Part shown: one piece after another, positions 55,392 to 64,000 of the stretch
How positions within the stretch are numbered: the first letter of the stretch is position 1
How the letters are laid out: each line of letters starts with the position of its first letter
Assembly: GCF_030406905.1 (NCBI RefSeq)
Contig: NZ_CP129137.1
Span: forward strand, 5,414,001 to 5,478,000
DNA: 64,000 bases
Direction of reading: 5' to 3'
DNA from: Streptomyces sp. HUAS CB01
Lineage (GTDB): Bacteria > Actinomycetota > Actinomycetes > Streptomycetales > Streptomycetaceae
Notes under the pieces: model-generated
Database searches by the model: none
Told to the model about the DNA's origin: nothing
The model's input: the letters and a program-made list of their open reading frames with translations, nothing else
Translations under genes and position numbers: made by a program

Positions 55392-56804
55392 TCAGCCCGC
55401 CGGGCCGGCCAGTCGCTGGATGGCGGACATGGGGACGGGCAGCCAGTCCGGCCGGTGGCGGGCCTCGTACACGACCTCGTACACGGCCTTGTCGGTCTCG
55501 TAGGCGCGCAGCAGTTCCGCCTCGGCGCGCGGGTCGGAGCCCGACGCGTCGGCGTAGCCCTCGCAGTACGCGGCACGGCAGCGCGCCGCCCAGGCGGGGT
55601 TCCAGGGGCGGTGCGTGCGGGCCGCGTAGTCGAAGGAGCGCAGTATCCCCGCGATGTCGCGCACCGGCGGCTGCACCCGGCGGCGTTCGTCGAGCGGACG
55701 AGCCGGCTCCCCCTCGAAGTCGATGACGGACCAGCCGCCGTCGGGAGTGCGCAGCGCCTGGCCGAGGTGCAGGTCGCCGTGGATGCGCTGGGCCCTGCCG
55801 TCGCCGTCGAAGGTCGCCCCGGCGATCGCGTCGAAGGCTGCGCGCAGCCCCCGGACGTACGGCAGCAGCGCGGGTACGGCCCGGAGCGCCGCGTCGAGCC
55901 GCTCGTTCATCGCCGTCGCCAGGTGCTCGGTCTGGGGCCCGCTCAGCGAGACGGTGGGCAGCGCGGCCGCGAGCGCGGTGTGCACCTCTGCCGTGGCCCT
56001 GCCCAGGGCCTGCGCCTCCTCGGTGAAGTCGTCGCCCTCGGCGAGTGCCTTGAGCGCCAGCTGCCAGCCGTCCTGGGAGCCGCGCAGAAACGGCTGGAGG
56101 ACGCCGAGGGTGCAGGGCTCGGGGGTGTCCGACTCGAACCAGGCGACGGGTGCGGGCACCCGGTCGCAGCCCGCGCGGGCGAGCGCGAGGGGCAGCTCCA
56201 GATCGGGATTGACGCCCGGGTACACCCGCCGGAAGATCTTGAGGATGTACGAATCCCCGTACACCAGCGAGGAGTTGGACTGCTCGGCGTCGAGCACGCG
56301 GGCGGGCAGTCCGCCCGGCACGGGAGTCGCACGGTCGAACCGGAGCGGGCCGAACCGGCCGGGCGTGCGCAGCCGCTCCAGCAGCAGCCCCGCGAGCCGG
56401 GGGTCGTGCAGTCCCTCGTAGACGGTCCGGCCGGCGAGCGGCCCTTCGTCGACCCGGCCGATCATCGCCTGGGCGAGGTAGGGGGGCAGCGCGGTGCGTA
56501 CGCCGAGCAGCAGCTGGTAGCAGTCGCCGCCGGTACCGGAGTCGCGCTTCCCGGCCGGGGTCCGGCCGCCGGCGGTCCTGGAGCCCACGGCCTGGCCGGG
56601 CTGCTTGACGCGCAGCAGCAGATGCAGCAGTCCGGGGCCGGTCGAGTCGACCGGCAGCAGTTCGACCGCCGCCACCAGCGCGAAGCCGGTGACCGGGCGC
56701 CCCTTTCCCGCGAACCACCGCTGCCGGGGCAGCCACTCGCGCAGCAGGGGCGAGAGCGAAGGCAGCAGGGCGACGGGGGTCCGGGTGGATGCAGCCTCCG
56801 ACAT
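55392..56804 (-). CDS. mak: Maltokinase (Pep2)
   Basis: 470 residues. Phosphorylates maltose to maltose 1-phosphate, the substrate of GlgE. Aminoglycoside-phosphotransferase-like fold: LPRQRWFAGKGRPV N-terminal cap, SNSSLVYGDSYILKIFRR, catalytic IHGDLHLGQ and IDFEGEPARPLDERR. Start MSEAAS follows GGAAAGGA. It acts with TreS, which makes the maltose from trehalose. Confidence 0.93.
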   Translation of the reverse strand: MSEAASTRTPVALLPSLSPLLREWLPRQRWFAGKGRPVTGFALVAAVELLPVDSTGPGLLHLLLRVKQPGQAVGSRTAGGRTPAGKRDSGTGGDCYQLLLGVRTALPPYLAQAMIGRVDEGPLAGRTVYEGLHDPRLAGLLLERLRTPGRFGPLRFDRATPVPGGLPARVLDAEQSNSSLVYGDSYILKIFRRVYPGVNPDLELPLALARAGCDRVPAPVAWFESDTPEPCTLGVLQPFLRGSQDGWQLALKALAEGDDFTEEAQALGRATAEVHTALAAALPTVSLSGPQTEHLATAMNERLDAALRAVPALLPYVRGLRAAFDAIAGATFDGDGRAQRIHGDLHLGQALRTPDGGWSVIDFEGEPARPLDERRRVQPPVRDIAGILRSFDYAARTHRPWNPAWAARCRAAYCEGYADASGSDPRAEAELLRAYETDKAVYEVVYEARHRPDWLPVPMSAIQRLAGPAG

Positions 56805-56889
56805 GGCATCGCGTCCTTTCCCCGGGCACACCACAGGTTGCGAAGAGTGTCCCGGATTGCGGCAAATAATAGCTGTCCGGGCTGTGCGT

Positions 56890-56917
56890 GGGGGTCCCCC
56901 CGCCGCAGGCAGGGGGA
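56890..56917. repeat. Streptomyces-type gggggtcccccc/gggggag intergenic element
   Basis: A 'ggggg-tcccccc' block followed after ten bases by 'gggggag' lies in the 225-base gap between treS and mak. Similar elements occur in many Streptomyces intergenic regions; folding could modulate read-through in the operon. Confidence 0.5.
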
Positions 56918-57029
56918 GTGTCGGCGGAGGATGGTCCGTACGGACTCGGACCGGGTCTCGATATGAGGGGAATCGTGCCCCGTGCGGGACGGCCCAACCG
57001 CCCCGCACACGACATGGCATGTGCCGGAA

Positions 57030-58805
57030 TCACACGCCCTTGGGCGCCGGGGCCTTGCGCGCGGCGCCGTTGGCGGCGGTCTCGGCGGGCACCGGCTCCT
57101 TGCGCAGCCGGAACCAGTAGAAGCCGTGCCCGGCCAGGGTCAGCAGGTACGGCCACTCGCCGATCGCGGGGAAGCGGACACCGCCGATCAGCTCCACCGG
57201 ATGCCGGCCGTTGTACCGGCGCAGGTCCAGCTCCGTCGGCTGGGCGAACCGGGAGAAGTTGTTCACGCACAGCACCAGGTCGTCCGAGCCGTCGTCGGTC
57301 GCCGGCGCCTCGCGCAGGTACGCCAGCACGGCCGGGTTCGACGAGGGGAGTTCGGTGAAGGTGCCGAGGCCGAAGGCCCGGTTCTGCTTTCTGATCTCGA
57401 TCATCCGCCGGGTCCAGTGCAGCAGCGACGAGGGGGACGCCATGGACGCCTCGACATTGGTGACCTGGTAGCCGTAGACGGGGTCCATGATGGTCGGCAG
57501 ATAGAGCCGGCCGGGATCGCAGGACGAGAAACCGGCGTTGCGGTCCGGCGTCCACTGCATCGGGGTGCGCACCGCGTCGCGGTCGCCCAGCCAGATGTTG
57601 TCGCCCATCCCGATCTCGTCGCCGTAGTAGAGGATCGGGGAGCCGGGCAGGGACAGCAGCAGCGCGGTGAACAGCTCGATCTGGTTGCGGTCGTTGTCGA
57701 GCAGCGGGGCCAGTCGGCGACGGATGCCGATGTTCGCCCGCATCCGCGGGTCCTTGGCGTACTCGGCGTACATGTAGTCGCGCTCCTCGTCGGTGACCAT
57801 CTCCAGGGTCAGCTCGTCGTGGTTGCGCAGGAAGATGCCCCACTGGCAGTTCTTGGGGATCTCCGGGGTCTTGGCCAGGATCTCGGAGACCGGGTAGCGG
57901 GACTCCCGCCGCACCGCCATGAAGATGCGGGGCATCACGGGGAAGTGGAAGGCCATGTGGCACTCGTCGCCGCCCGACGGGTAGTCGCCGAAGTAGTCGA
58001 CGACGTCCTCGGGCCACTGGTTGGCCTCGGCCAGCAGCACCGTGTCCGGGTAGTGGGCGTCGATCTCCCGGCGGACCCGCCTGAGGAAGGAGTGGGTGGC
58101 CGGGAGGTTCTCGCAGTTGGTGCCCTCCTCCTGGTACAGGTACGGCACGGCGTCCAGCCGGAAGCCGTCGATGCCGAGGTCCAGCCAGAAGCGCAGCGCG
58201 GAGATGATCTCCTCCTGCACTGCCGGGTTCTCGTAGTTGAGGTCCGGCTGGTGTGAGAAGAAGCGGTGCCAGTAGTACTGCTTGCGGACCGGGTCGAACG
58301 TCCAGTTGGAGGTCTCCGTGTCGACGAAGATGATCCGGGCGTCCTGGAACTGCTTGTCGTCGTCGGCCCAGACGTAGTAGTCGCCGTACGGCCCGTCCGG
58401 GTTGCTGCGGGACTCCTGGAACCACGGGTGCTGGTCGCTCGTGTGGTTCATGACGAAGTCGATGATGACCCGCATCCCGCGCTGGTGCGAGGCGTCGACG
58501 AACTCGACGAAGTCGGCCAGGTCGCCGAACTCCGGAAGCACCGAGGTGTAGTCCGCGACGTCGTAACCGCCGTCGCGCAGCGGGGACTTGAAGAACGGCG
58601 GCAGCCACAGGCAGTCGACGCCCAGCCACTGCAGATAGTCCAGTTTGGCGGTGAGGCCCTTGAGGTCGCCGATGCCGTCGCCGTTGCTGTCCTGGAAGGT
58701 GCGGACGAGGACCTCGTAGAACACGGCGCGTTTGAACCAGTCGGGGTCACGGTCCTTGGCGGGGGTGTCCTCGAAGGTGTCGTGGACGGGCTCGTTGACG
58801 ATCAT
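57030..58805 (-). CDS. treS: Trehalose synthase (maltose-forming trehalose isomerase, GH13)
   Basis: 591 residues. Interconverts trehalose and maltose. GH13 motifs: [24 protein letters not shown] with nucleophile Asp218, [11 protein letters not shown] with Glu260, [13 protein letters not shown]. The [30 protein letters not shown]-terminus is typical. It lacks a fused maltokinase, which is the next gene. ATGA overlap with glgE. The C-terminal tail ([18 protein letters not shown]) is short and Ala/Lys-rich. Confidence 0.95.
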   Translation of the reverse strand: MIVNEPVHDTFEDTPAKDRDPDWFKRAVFYEVLVRTFQDSNGDGIGDLKGLTAKLDYLQWLGVDCLWLPPFFKSPLRDGGYDVADYTSVLPEFGDLADFVEFVDASHQRGMRVIIDFVMNHTSDQHPWFQESRSNPDGPYGDYYVWADDDKQFQDARIIFVDTETSNWTFDPVRKQYYWHRFFSHQPDLNYENPAVQEEIISALRFWLDLGIDGFRLDAVPYLYQEEGTNCENLPATHSFLRRVRREIDAHYPDTVLLAEANQWPEDVVDYFGDYPSGGDECHMAFHFPVMPRIFMAVRRESRYPVSEILAKTPEIPKNCQWGIFLRNHDELTLEMVTDEERDYMYAEYAKDPRMRANIGIRRRLAPLLDNDRNQIELFTALLLSLPGSPILYYGDEIGMGDNIWLGDRDAVRTPMQWTPDRNAGFSSCDPGRLYLPTIMDPVYGYQVTNVEASMASPSSLLHWTRRMIEIRKQNRAFGLGTFTELPSSNPAVLAYLREAPATDDGSDDLVLCVNNFSRFAQPTELDLRRYNGRHPVELIGGVRFPAIGEWPYLLTLAGHGFYWFRLRKEPVPAETAANGAARKAPAPKGV

Positions 58806-60907
58806 GATGTGGGTGACCCTCCGGTCGGCGGGGACGGTCGCAGGACGACGATGTGCGCAGGCGTGACGCCCGGCTCGAGGCGCACATAGTTGGCCCTGCC
58901 CCAGTGATAGGTCTCGCCGGTGAGCTCGTCGCGCACCGGTACGGTCTCGTGCCGTTCGAGGCCGAGCTCCGGCATGTCAAACGAGACCGTCGCCTCCTGG
59001 GTGTGGTGGGGGTCGAGATTGACGACCACCAGAACGGTGTTCGAACCCGTTCGCTTGCTGTAGACGATCACGGCGTCGTTGTCGGCGTGATGGAAGCGGA
59101 GGTTCCGCAGCTGCTGCAGTGCCGGATGGCGGCGCCTGACGCGGTTGAGCGTGGTGATCAGCGGGGCGATGCTGCGCCCCTCCCGCTCGGCCGACTCCCA
59201 GTCGCGGGGCCGCAGTTCGTACTTCTCCGAGTCCAGGTACTCCTCGCTGCCGGGCCGCAGCGGGGTGTTCTCGCACAGCTCGTACCCCGCGTACATCCCC
59301 CAGGTGGGCGAGAGGGTCGCCGCGAGCACCGCGCGCACCTCGAACGCCGGCCGGCCGCCCTCCTGGAGGTACGCGTGGAGGATGTCCGGGGTGTTCACGA
59401 AGAAGTTGGGCCGCATGCAGGCGGCGGCCTCGCCCGACAGCTCCGTCAGGTACTCGGTCAGCTCCTGCTTGGTGTTGCGCCACGTGAAGTACGTGTACGA
59501 CTGCTGGAAGCCGATCGCGCCGAGCGTGCGCATCATCGCCGGGCGGGTGAAGGCCTCCGCGAGGAAGATCACGTCCGGGTCGGTCCGGTTGATCTCGCCG
59601 ATGACCTTCTCCCAGAACACCACGGGTTTGGTGTGGGGATTGTCGACACGGAAGATCCGCACCCCGTGCGCCATCCAGTGGCGCAGCACCCGCACCGTCT
59701 CCTTGACCAGACCCTTCATGTCGCGGTCGAAGGCGATGGGATAGATGTCCTGGTACTTCTTCGGCGGGTTCTCCGCGTAGGCGATGCTGCCGTCCGCCCG
59801 GTGGTGGAACCACTCGGGGTGCTCGGTCACCCACGGGTGGTCGGGCGAGCACTGCAGGGCGAAGTCCAGGGCGACCTCCATCCGCAGGTCCCGGGCGCAA
59901 CGCACGAACGCGTCGAAGTCCTCCAGCGTGCCGAGGTCGGGGTGGACCGCGTCGTGGCCGCCCTCGGCCGAGCCGATCGCCCAGGGCACCCCGACGTCGT
60001 GCCGGCCGGCCTCGAGCGTGTTGTTCGGGCCCTTGCGGAAGGTGCTGCCGATGGGGTGGACCGGTGGCAGGTACACCACGTCGAAGCCCATCGCGGCGAC
60101 GGCCGGCAGCCGCTGCGCCGCCGTCCGGAACGTGCCGGAGACGAGTCTGCCGCCCGTGACCCGGGCACCCTCGGAGCGCGGGAAGAACTCGTACCAGGAG
60201 CCGAACAGCGCTCGGGTGCGCTCCACCTGGAGCGGCAACGGGGGCGAGGCGGTGACCAGTTCGCGCAGCGGATGGCGGGCGAGCGCCGCGAGCGCGTCCG
60301 GGGCGAGCGCGGCCTCCAGCCGTTCGCGGTCCGGCCGGTCCTTGTCGCGCAGGCCGTCGGCGGCGGCGAGCACGGCCTCCCGGCCCGCCTTCTTGGGGAC
60401 GCCCGCGGCGGCGCGCTCGTGGAGCTCCGCGCCCTCGGCGAGGACCAGGTCCGTGTCGATCCCGGCCGGGATCTTGATGCCGGCGTGGTGCCGCCAGGTG
60501 GCCAGCGGATCGCTCCACGCCTCGACGCTGTAGGTCCACCGTCCCTCGGCGTCCGGGGTGACCTCGGCGCCCCAGCGGTCGGTTCCCGGCGCGAGTTCGC
60601 GCATCGGGGTCCAGGGGCCGGGCCGGCCCCCGGGATCCCGCAGGACGACATTGGCGGCCACCGCGTCGTGCCCTTCGCGGAACACGGTGGCGGTGATCTG
60701 GAACGTTTCGCCGACGGTCGATTTCGCGGGCCTTCGGCCGCAGTCGACGAGGGGGCGTACGTCCAGCACGGGAATGCGGCCAATCAGCGGGTTCACGGCA
60801 TCACCTGGGGGCTGTGCGGGCTCGGCGGGTCGAACGGGCGGTCCCTCTTCACGGGGGGCGGGTGTTCTTTGTAGCTGCTCCGTTGACGACTGACGGGCTG
60901 CGGGCAT
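58802..60907 (-). CDS. glgE: Alpha-1,4-glucan:maltose-1-phosphate maltosyltransferase
   Basis: 701 residues. Extends alpha-glucan using maltose 1-phosphate. Catalytic residues align with those known for S. coelicolor GlgE1 at an offset of 28: nucleophile Asp422 ([10 protein letters not shown]) and acid/base Glu451 (FLAEAFTRP). Also [21 protein letters not shown] and the C-terminal [18 protein letters not shown]. The start MPAARQSST is used because the homologous protein begins in the same way. First gene of glgE-treS-mak-glgB. Confidence 0.95.
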   Translation of the reverse strand: MPAARQSSTEQLQRTPAPREEGPPVRPAEPAQPPGDAVNPLIGRIPVLDVRPLVDCGRRPAKSTVGETFQITATVFREGHDAVAANVVLRDPGGRPGPWTPMRELAPGTDRWGAEVTPDAEGRWTYSVEAWSDPLATWRHHAGIKIPAGIDTDLVLAEGAELHERAAAGVPKKAGREAVLAAADGLRDKDRPDRERLEAALAPDALAALARHPLRELVTASPPLPLQVERTRALFGSWYEFFPRSEGARVTGGRLVSGTFRTAAQRLPAVAAMGFDVVYLPPVHPIGSTFRKGPNNTLEAGRHDVGVPWAIGSAEGGHDAVHPDLGTLEDFDAFVRCARDLRMEVALDFALQCSPDHPWVTEHPEWFHHRADGSIAYAENPPKKYQDIYPIAFDRDMKGLVKETVRVLRHWMAHGVRIFRVDNPHTKPVVFWEKVIGEINRTDPDVIFLAEAFTRPAMMRTLGAIGFQQSYTYFTWRNTKQELTEYLTELSGEAAACMRPNFFVNTPDILHAYLQEGGRPAFEVRAVLAATLSPTWGMYAGYELCENTPLRPGSEEYLDSEKYELRPRDWESAEREGRSIAPLITTLNRVRRRHPALQQLRNLRFHHADNDAVIVYSKRTGSNTVLVVVNLDPHHTQEATVSFDMPELGLERHETVPVRDELTGETYHWGRANYVRLEPGVTPAHIVVLRPSPPTGGSPTS

Positions 60908-61465
60908 GGCCGCTCCTGTCCGCGTTCACTCGAATGGAAGGGTCGCGAGTGCGTTCCGGTGCGTACCGGGGGAGCCTTCCCACGCGCTTCGGGTCGGCAA
61001 TCCGGTGGTGCGTTAACTACTAGGGCGTAGGTTGCGGCACAAGGCCGCGGCCGTCCGGGGGCCGGGCGCGGCCGCATCCGGAACCGTTCCGGTCCTGCGG
61101 GGAGCGGCCGTCATGAACATTTGAAGTCAACTTCGGTCATCTTCTTACCGTGTTGAGTTCGCTAATTCCTGATTACTCATACAGAATCGATCGCCTGCGA
61201 TTCTTTTTGGCCAATCGCTGAGGTCGCCGGAATGATCGCGGAACGCGGCGGCCGACTTTTGTTGAAAGGTTGCGAAAAAAGCTGCGTTCCCCTCCACGGG
61301 ATGATTACTGTGAAGCCTCATCCGGAGTGGGGACTCCGGGTTCCGACGATCAGTCATGCGTGCATCCTCACCTGGGCACATCCATGCCTGCATCACGTTC
61401 GAAAAGCCGCGACGGCCGGCCGTGCCCAGCGCACTCGGCGCGATCGCATCGGGGGGTGGGGGACA
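60908..61465. other. 558-base divergent region with AT-rich segment and terminator-like hairpin
   Basis: It holds the glgE promoter side (60908-61040) and, at 61110-61290, a clearly AT-richer stretch. Within that, gaagt-ca-acttc (61123-61134) is a small palindrome, and agaatcg-atcgcctg-cgattct followed by five T (61183-61208) is a canonical intrinsic terminator on the plus strand. The latter is unusual here, since no gene ends upstream on that strand; an attenuator or a short RNA is possible. No protein-coding gene is seen. Confidence 0.6.
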
Positions 61466-63358
61466 ATGCACCCGGACCATGCGGGAATCGGCATCGAGGA
61501 CGATCTTCGAGCCGCGCTCCGCGCCGTGGACGTCATGGAAGGCGGACCCGCAGCGCGCGCCGACCGCCCGCCCGCCGGGGCGGACCCGGCCGCGGCACCG
61601 GACCACCGCCGGGCGGCCCGTCTGATACCCGGCACCGGCACCCCTCCCGACCCCCACGCATGGAAGCGGGCCTGGCGCGACGTCCTCGCCCGGGAGAGCG
61701 CCCGCACCACCCGCTCGGGACTGGGCTGGGCGCTCACCTCCCTCGCCTGCGGGCGGTTCGCCGCACTGGACGTCCTCGAGATCGGCTGCGAGCGGCTGCG
61801 CCTGAGCCGGCTGGCCTACGGCGGCGACGGCCACGCCCCCGAGGCCCGGCCGCTCGCCGACTCCGCCTGGGGCGAGTTCACGGACGGCACCGACGGCACC
61901 GACGGCCGGCCCGGCCCCCCGGCGCTCCCCGCCGAGCGGCTGCGGCGGCTCTTCGTCCTCGCCGGAGGAACCGGCCCCGCCGCCGCGGACGTCACGGATC
62001 CGCTCACCCGGGCGCTGCACACCTTCGTGCGCGGGACCCCGCTCGGCACGGCCCCGCTCCTGGTCGTCGTCCGGGCCGCCGGCTGGCGGCCCGTCGAGCA
62101 GGCGGCCGACACCCTGCGCCCGGAAACCGCCGCGGTCCTCCGGCTGCGACTGCCCGCGCACTGGCCCGGGCACCCCGGCGACCTGATCGACGCCCTCCCG
62201 CTGCGCCACGCCATCTGGCTGGCCGCGGCCGACATCGACGGAACCTCGGGCACGGTCGGACTCGTGCGGCGCCCGCTCTTCCCGGCCGGCAGCCGTAGCG
62301 GCGAGCCGGCCGGCGGCGAACCCGGGGCCGTCGTACGGGTACCCGTGGCCGCGCCGCCGCACGGTGCCACCACGGGGGAGAGCGCCGCCGTCGTCGTCTC
62401 CGCGGGCCCCGGCGAACCGCCCTCGCGATGGCGCCCCGTGCGGGCCGACCGCCTCGAACTCCCGCCGGGCTCCCGCGCGGCGCTCCACTACCGGCTGCGC
62501 GGTCCTGACCGGGTGGACCTCGCCTACGACGGACACCACGAACCGGAGACCGCGCCCTGGACGGCCCTGGCGCACACCACGCCCCGGCGGCTCTCCCGGC
62601 CGCGGCCCGTGGACCTCGTGCTCGCCGTGGAGGTCGCCGGTCCGCAGGCGGGCGGCGGCACGGCCGTCGAGGAGCGCCTGCAGGAGGCGGCCGCCGTCGT
62701 CGCCGCCGTACGGCACGCCGTCGGCGGCGACGACACGCTCCGCGTCGGGCTCATCGGCTACCGCGACCACGCCCCCCTCGACCGCCCGCACCACAGCGAC
62801 CCCATCGTGCACCGGCTCGGCATGGCGACCGCGCAGGCCGCCGAACGCGCACTGACGGGCTGGCACCACAGCCCGCTGCGGCACGACTTCGCCACCGGAC
62901 TGGAGCACGTGCCCCACGAACTCGCCGCCCGCCGCCATCTGTGGCGGCCGGACAGCCACCGGGTGCTCCTCGTGATCGGCTCCCGCCCTCCCCATCCGCG
63001 CGCCGCTCCGCCGCAGGTGCTGCGGCGCAGCGCGGCGGTGCGGATCTGCCCCGACCGGGTCGAGTGGGAGGCCGCGCTCGACGAGCTGCGCCACTACGAC
63101 GGCGTCGCCTGCGTGGCGGTCGTGGACGAGCCCGCGTGGATGGACCACCTGGAGGGGGAACCCCATCTCGCACGCTGGGCGGACCGCGCGTGGGACCTCT
63201 TCGGCGCCGACGGCCGGTTCACCGCCGGCCACGATCCGCGCCGCGTCGCCTCCGCCGTGACGGCACCGGCGCTCTGCCTCCCCGAGGACGGCGCCCCCAT
63301 CCGGCTCGTCGTCCCCGACGGCGCGAGCGGGGAGTGGCTGCACGAGGCCGCCGGCTGA
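61466..63358 (+). CDS. Large protein with a degenerate vWA-like domain (possible conflict-system component)
   Basis: 630 residues from ATG 61466 (GGGGG region upstream; longer in-frame starts exist back to 61232 but cross the AT-rich region). I do not recognise the N-terminal 370 residues, which are Ala/Arg/Gly-rich with several predicted strands. Residues about 380-620 read like a von Willebrand A fold: PVDLVLAVEVAG where the metal-site DxSxS should be, LRVGLIGYRDH, HDFATGLEHVPHELAARR, HRVLLVIGSRPPHP. The metal-binding residues are mostly missing. No signal peptide or membrane segment. It is followed on the same strand by a P-loop protein. Confidence 0.65.
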   Translation: MHPDHAGIGIEDDLRAALRAVDVMEGGPAARADRPPAGADPAAAPDHRRAARLIPGTGTPPDPHAWKRAWRDVLARESARTTRSGLGWALTSLACGRFAALDVLEIGCERLRLSRLAYGGDGHAPEARPLADSAWGEFTDGTDGTDGRPGPPALPAERLRRLFVLAGGTGPAAADVTDPLTRALHTFVRGTPLGTAPLLVVVRAAGWRPVEQAADTLRPETAAVLRLRLPAHWPGHPGDLIDALPLRHAIWLAAADIDGTSGTVGLVRRPLFPAGSRSGEPAGGEPGAVVRVPVAAPPHGATTGESAAVVVSAGPGEPPSRWRPVRADRLELPPGSRAALHYRLRGPDRVDLAYDGHHEPETAPWTALAHTTPRRLSRPRPVDLVLAVEVAGPQAGGGTAVEERLQEAAAVVAAVRHAVGGDDTLRVGLIGYRDHAPLDRPHHSDPIVHRLGMATAQAAERALTGWHHSPLRHDFATGLEHVPHELAARRHLWRPDSHRVLLVIGSRPPHPRAAPPQVLRRSAAVRICPDRVEWEAALDELRHYDGVACVAVVDEPAWMDHLEGEPHLARWADRAWDLFGADGRFTAGHDPRRVASAVTAPALCLPEDGAPIRLVVPDGASGEWLHEAAG

Positions 63359-63459
63359 GGACCACGGCACACCAACCGTGCGCCCCGGAGGGCGTGCGGG
63401 TCCGGACAACGACCGTGCGGCGGACCTCACTCCGCCGCCACGACTGGGGGAGCCCCACC

Positions 63460-64000
63460 ATGCCCGAGGACGAAAAGCGCCCCGAAGGCACGCCGAAGGA
63501 CGCCAAGCAGGACCGCACCAGGGACGACCGGGCCGCGGAGGGGCCGTTCGCCGTGTGGGACCCGTCCACACTCGTCGGAGGCCGGGCAGCGCTGCCGCCG
63601 GTACCGGCCCCGCCACCGGCCCGGTCCGCACCGCCGAACGGCGCGTCACCCGGTGCCCCGGCCGCTCCCGCGCCCCCGGCGCCGCGCGAGGACACGGCAC
63701 GGGCCCCCGGGACACCGCCCGCGGACCCCGGCCGGCCGGCCGAGCCCCCGCCCGGCGGATTCGCGGAGAGGTTCGGCGGCCCCGAGGCCATCGACAAGTC
63801 CGCCAAACCCGCGAAACCGGACAAGCCCGCGAAACTCGCGCGGAAGGCGGCGGCCGCCGACAGGGCGGTCCCCCAGGACGAGGAACGCCAGGAGCCCGAG
63901 GCCCCGGCGTCGGCACCCGAGTCGACCATCACCCTCTGGGGCGGCATGGGCAGCGGGAAGTCCACACTGCTGGCGGCGCTGTCCCGCGCCGTGCAGGACC
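63460..64000 (+). CDS. P-loop NTPase with proline-rich N-terminus, partial (possible double-GTPase type)
   Basis: First 180 residues; runs off the right edge. Residues 1-155 are disordered and rich in Pro, Ala, Lys and Glu. At about 160 a strand and Walker A appear (ITLWGGMGSGKSTLLAALSRAVQD). This layout occurs in DO-GTPase proteins of actinobacterial NTP-dependent conflict systems, but with only the Walker A visible an ABC- or STAND-type NTPase cannot be excluded. ATG with GGGGGAG upstream, 101 bases after the vWA-like gene. Confidence 0.7.
   Translation, partial: MPEDEKRPEGTPKDAKQDRTRDDRAAEGPFAVWDPSTLVGGRAALPPVPAPPPARSAPPNGASPGAPAAPAPPAPREDTARAPGTPPADPGRPAEPPPGGFAERFGGPEAIDKSAKPAKPDKPAKLARKAAAADRAVPQDEERQEPEAPASAPESTITLWGGMGSGKSTLLAALSRAVQD

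Noticed and set aside
55345..58629. 1094-residue minus-strand frame through treS and mak
   Set aside because: It is an alternative frame of the two real genes, composed of Arg/Ala/Pro-rich sequence.
61232..61465. Longer N-terminus of the vWA-like protein
   Set aside because: It crosses the AT-rich region, has irregular codon use and no ribosome binding site; the start at 61466 is better.
61145..63916. 923-residue minus-strand open frame across the vWA-like and P-loop genes
   Set aside because: Antisense shadow of high-GC coding DNA: low-complexity Arg/Gly/Ala content, no domain, no ribosome binding site, and the plus-strand frames have the expected third-position GC.

Overview
The window is high-GC actinobacterial DNA and almost certainly comes from a Streptomyces chromosome core. 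Third codon positions are nearly all G or C, GTG and TTG starts are common, and stop/start overlaps of the GTGA/ATGA type are frequent. The gene order, from memory and not searched, matches the S. coelicolor SCO5397-SCO5443 neighbourhood: scy, methylmalonyl-CoA epimerase, thiolase, meaB, absC, icmA, pyk2, ackA-pta, pfkA, then the GlgE operon. No rRNA, tRNA or CRISPR was seen.

Region by region. 1-3511: end of the polarity-scaffold gene scy, then acyl-CoA genes (epimerase, thiolase, MeaB). 3512-6507: a PepSY protein divergent from an OmpR-type two-component system, with direct repeats between them. 6762-9415: an AbsC-like MarR regulator and three tandem AIM24 genes. 9590-13167: two DUF3817 membrane proteins, a thiamine-binding-type protein, a MarR regulator and the large subunit of isobutyryl-CoA mutase, whose promoter holds a 22-bp palindrome. 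13249-17599: a second two-component system divergent from a MurG-like glycosyltransferase and a 4,6-dehydratase-like SDR. 17694-22724: a TetR regulator, a thioredoxin/TPR co-chaperone and a three-gene envelope cluster (DUF6230, DUF6114, Pro/Glu-rich protein). 22725-25850 is a small accessory island: IS701- and IS21-type transposase remnants, a frameshifted polymorphic-toxin tail with its probable immunity gene, and an intact YefM-YoeB module.

25957-32063 is central carbon metabolism: pyruvate kinase, acetate kinase and phosphotransacetylase (acetate overflow), and phosphofructokinase. 32161-36945: a HAD acid phosphatase, an XRE regulator and a sugar ABC importer that lacks its own ATPase. 37064-41569: a CitA/CitB-type system divergent from a DctA dicarboxylate transporter; the kinase carries an unusual insertion of about 230 residues. 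41640-44971: a broken thioesterase, a GYD protein, a DUF1996 lipoprotein and a secreted GH16 glucanase behind a CebR-like box. 45062-48067: a membrane aminopropyltransferase operon (DUF2617, DUF4247, DUF350, SpeE-like). 48347-53157: an IRED-like oxidoreductase, a DUF418 membrane protein and a HelD/HelR-type RNA polymerase helicase. 53114-60907: the GlgE pathway operon (glgE-treS-mak-glgB), which turns trehalose into branched alpha-glucan. 61466-64000, behind an AT-richer stretch, begins a second accessory locus: a protein with a degenerate vWA-like domain and the start of a P-loop protein. These resemble NTP-dependent conflict systems of multicellular bacteria; this is the best candidate for a poorly described system, but the window cuts it off.
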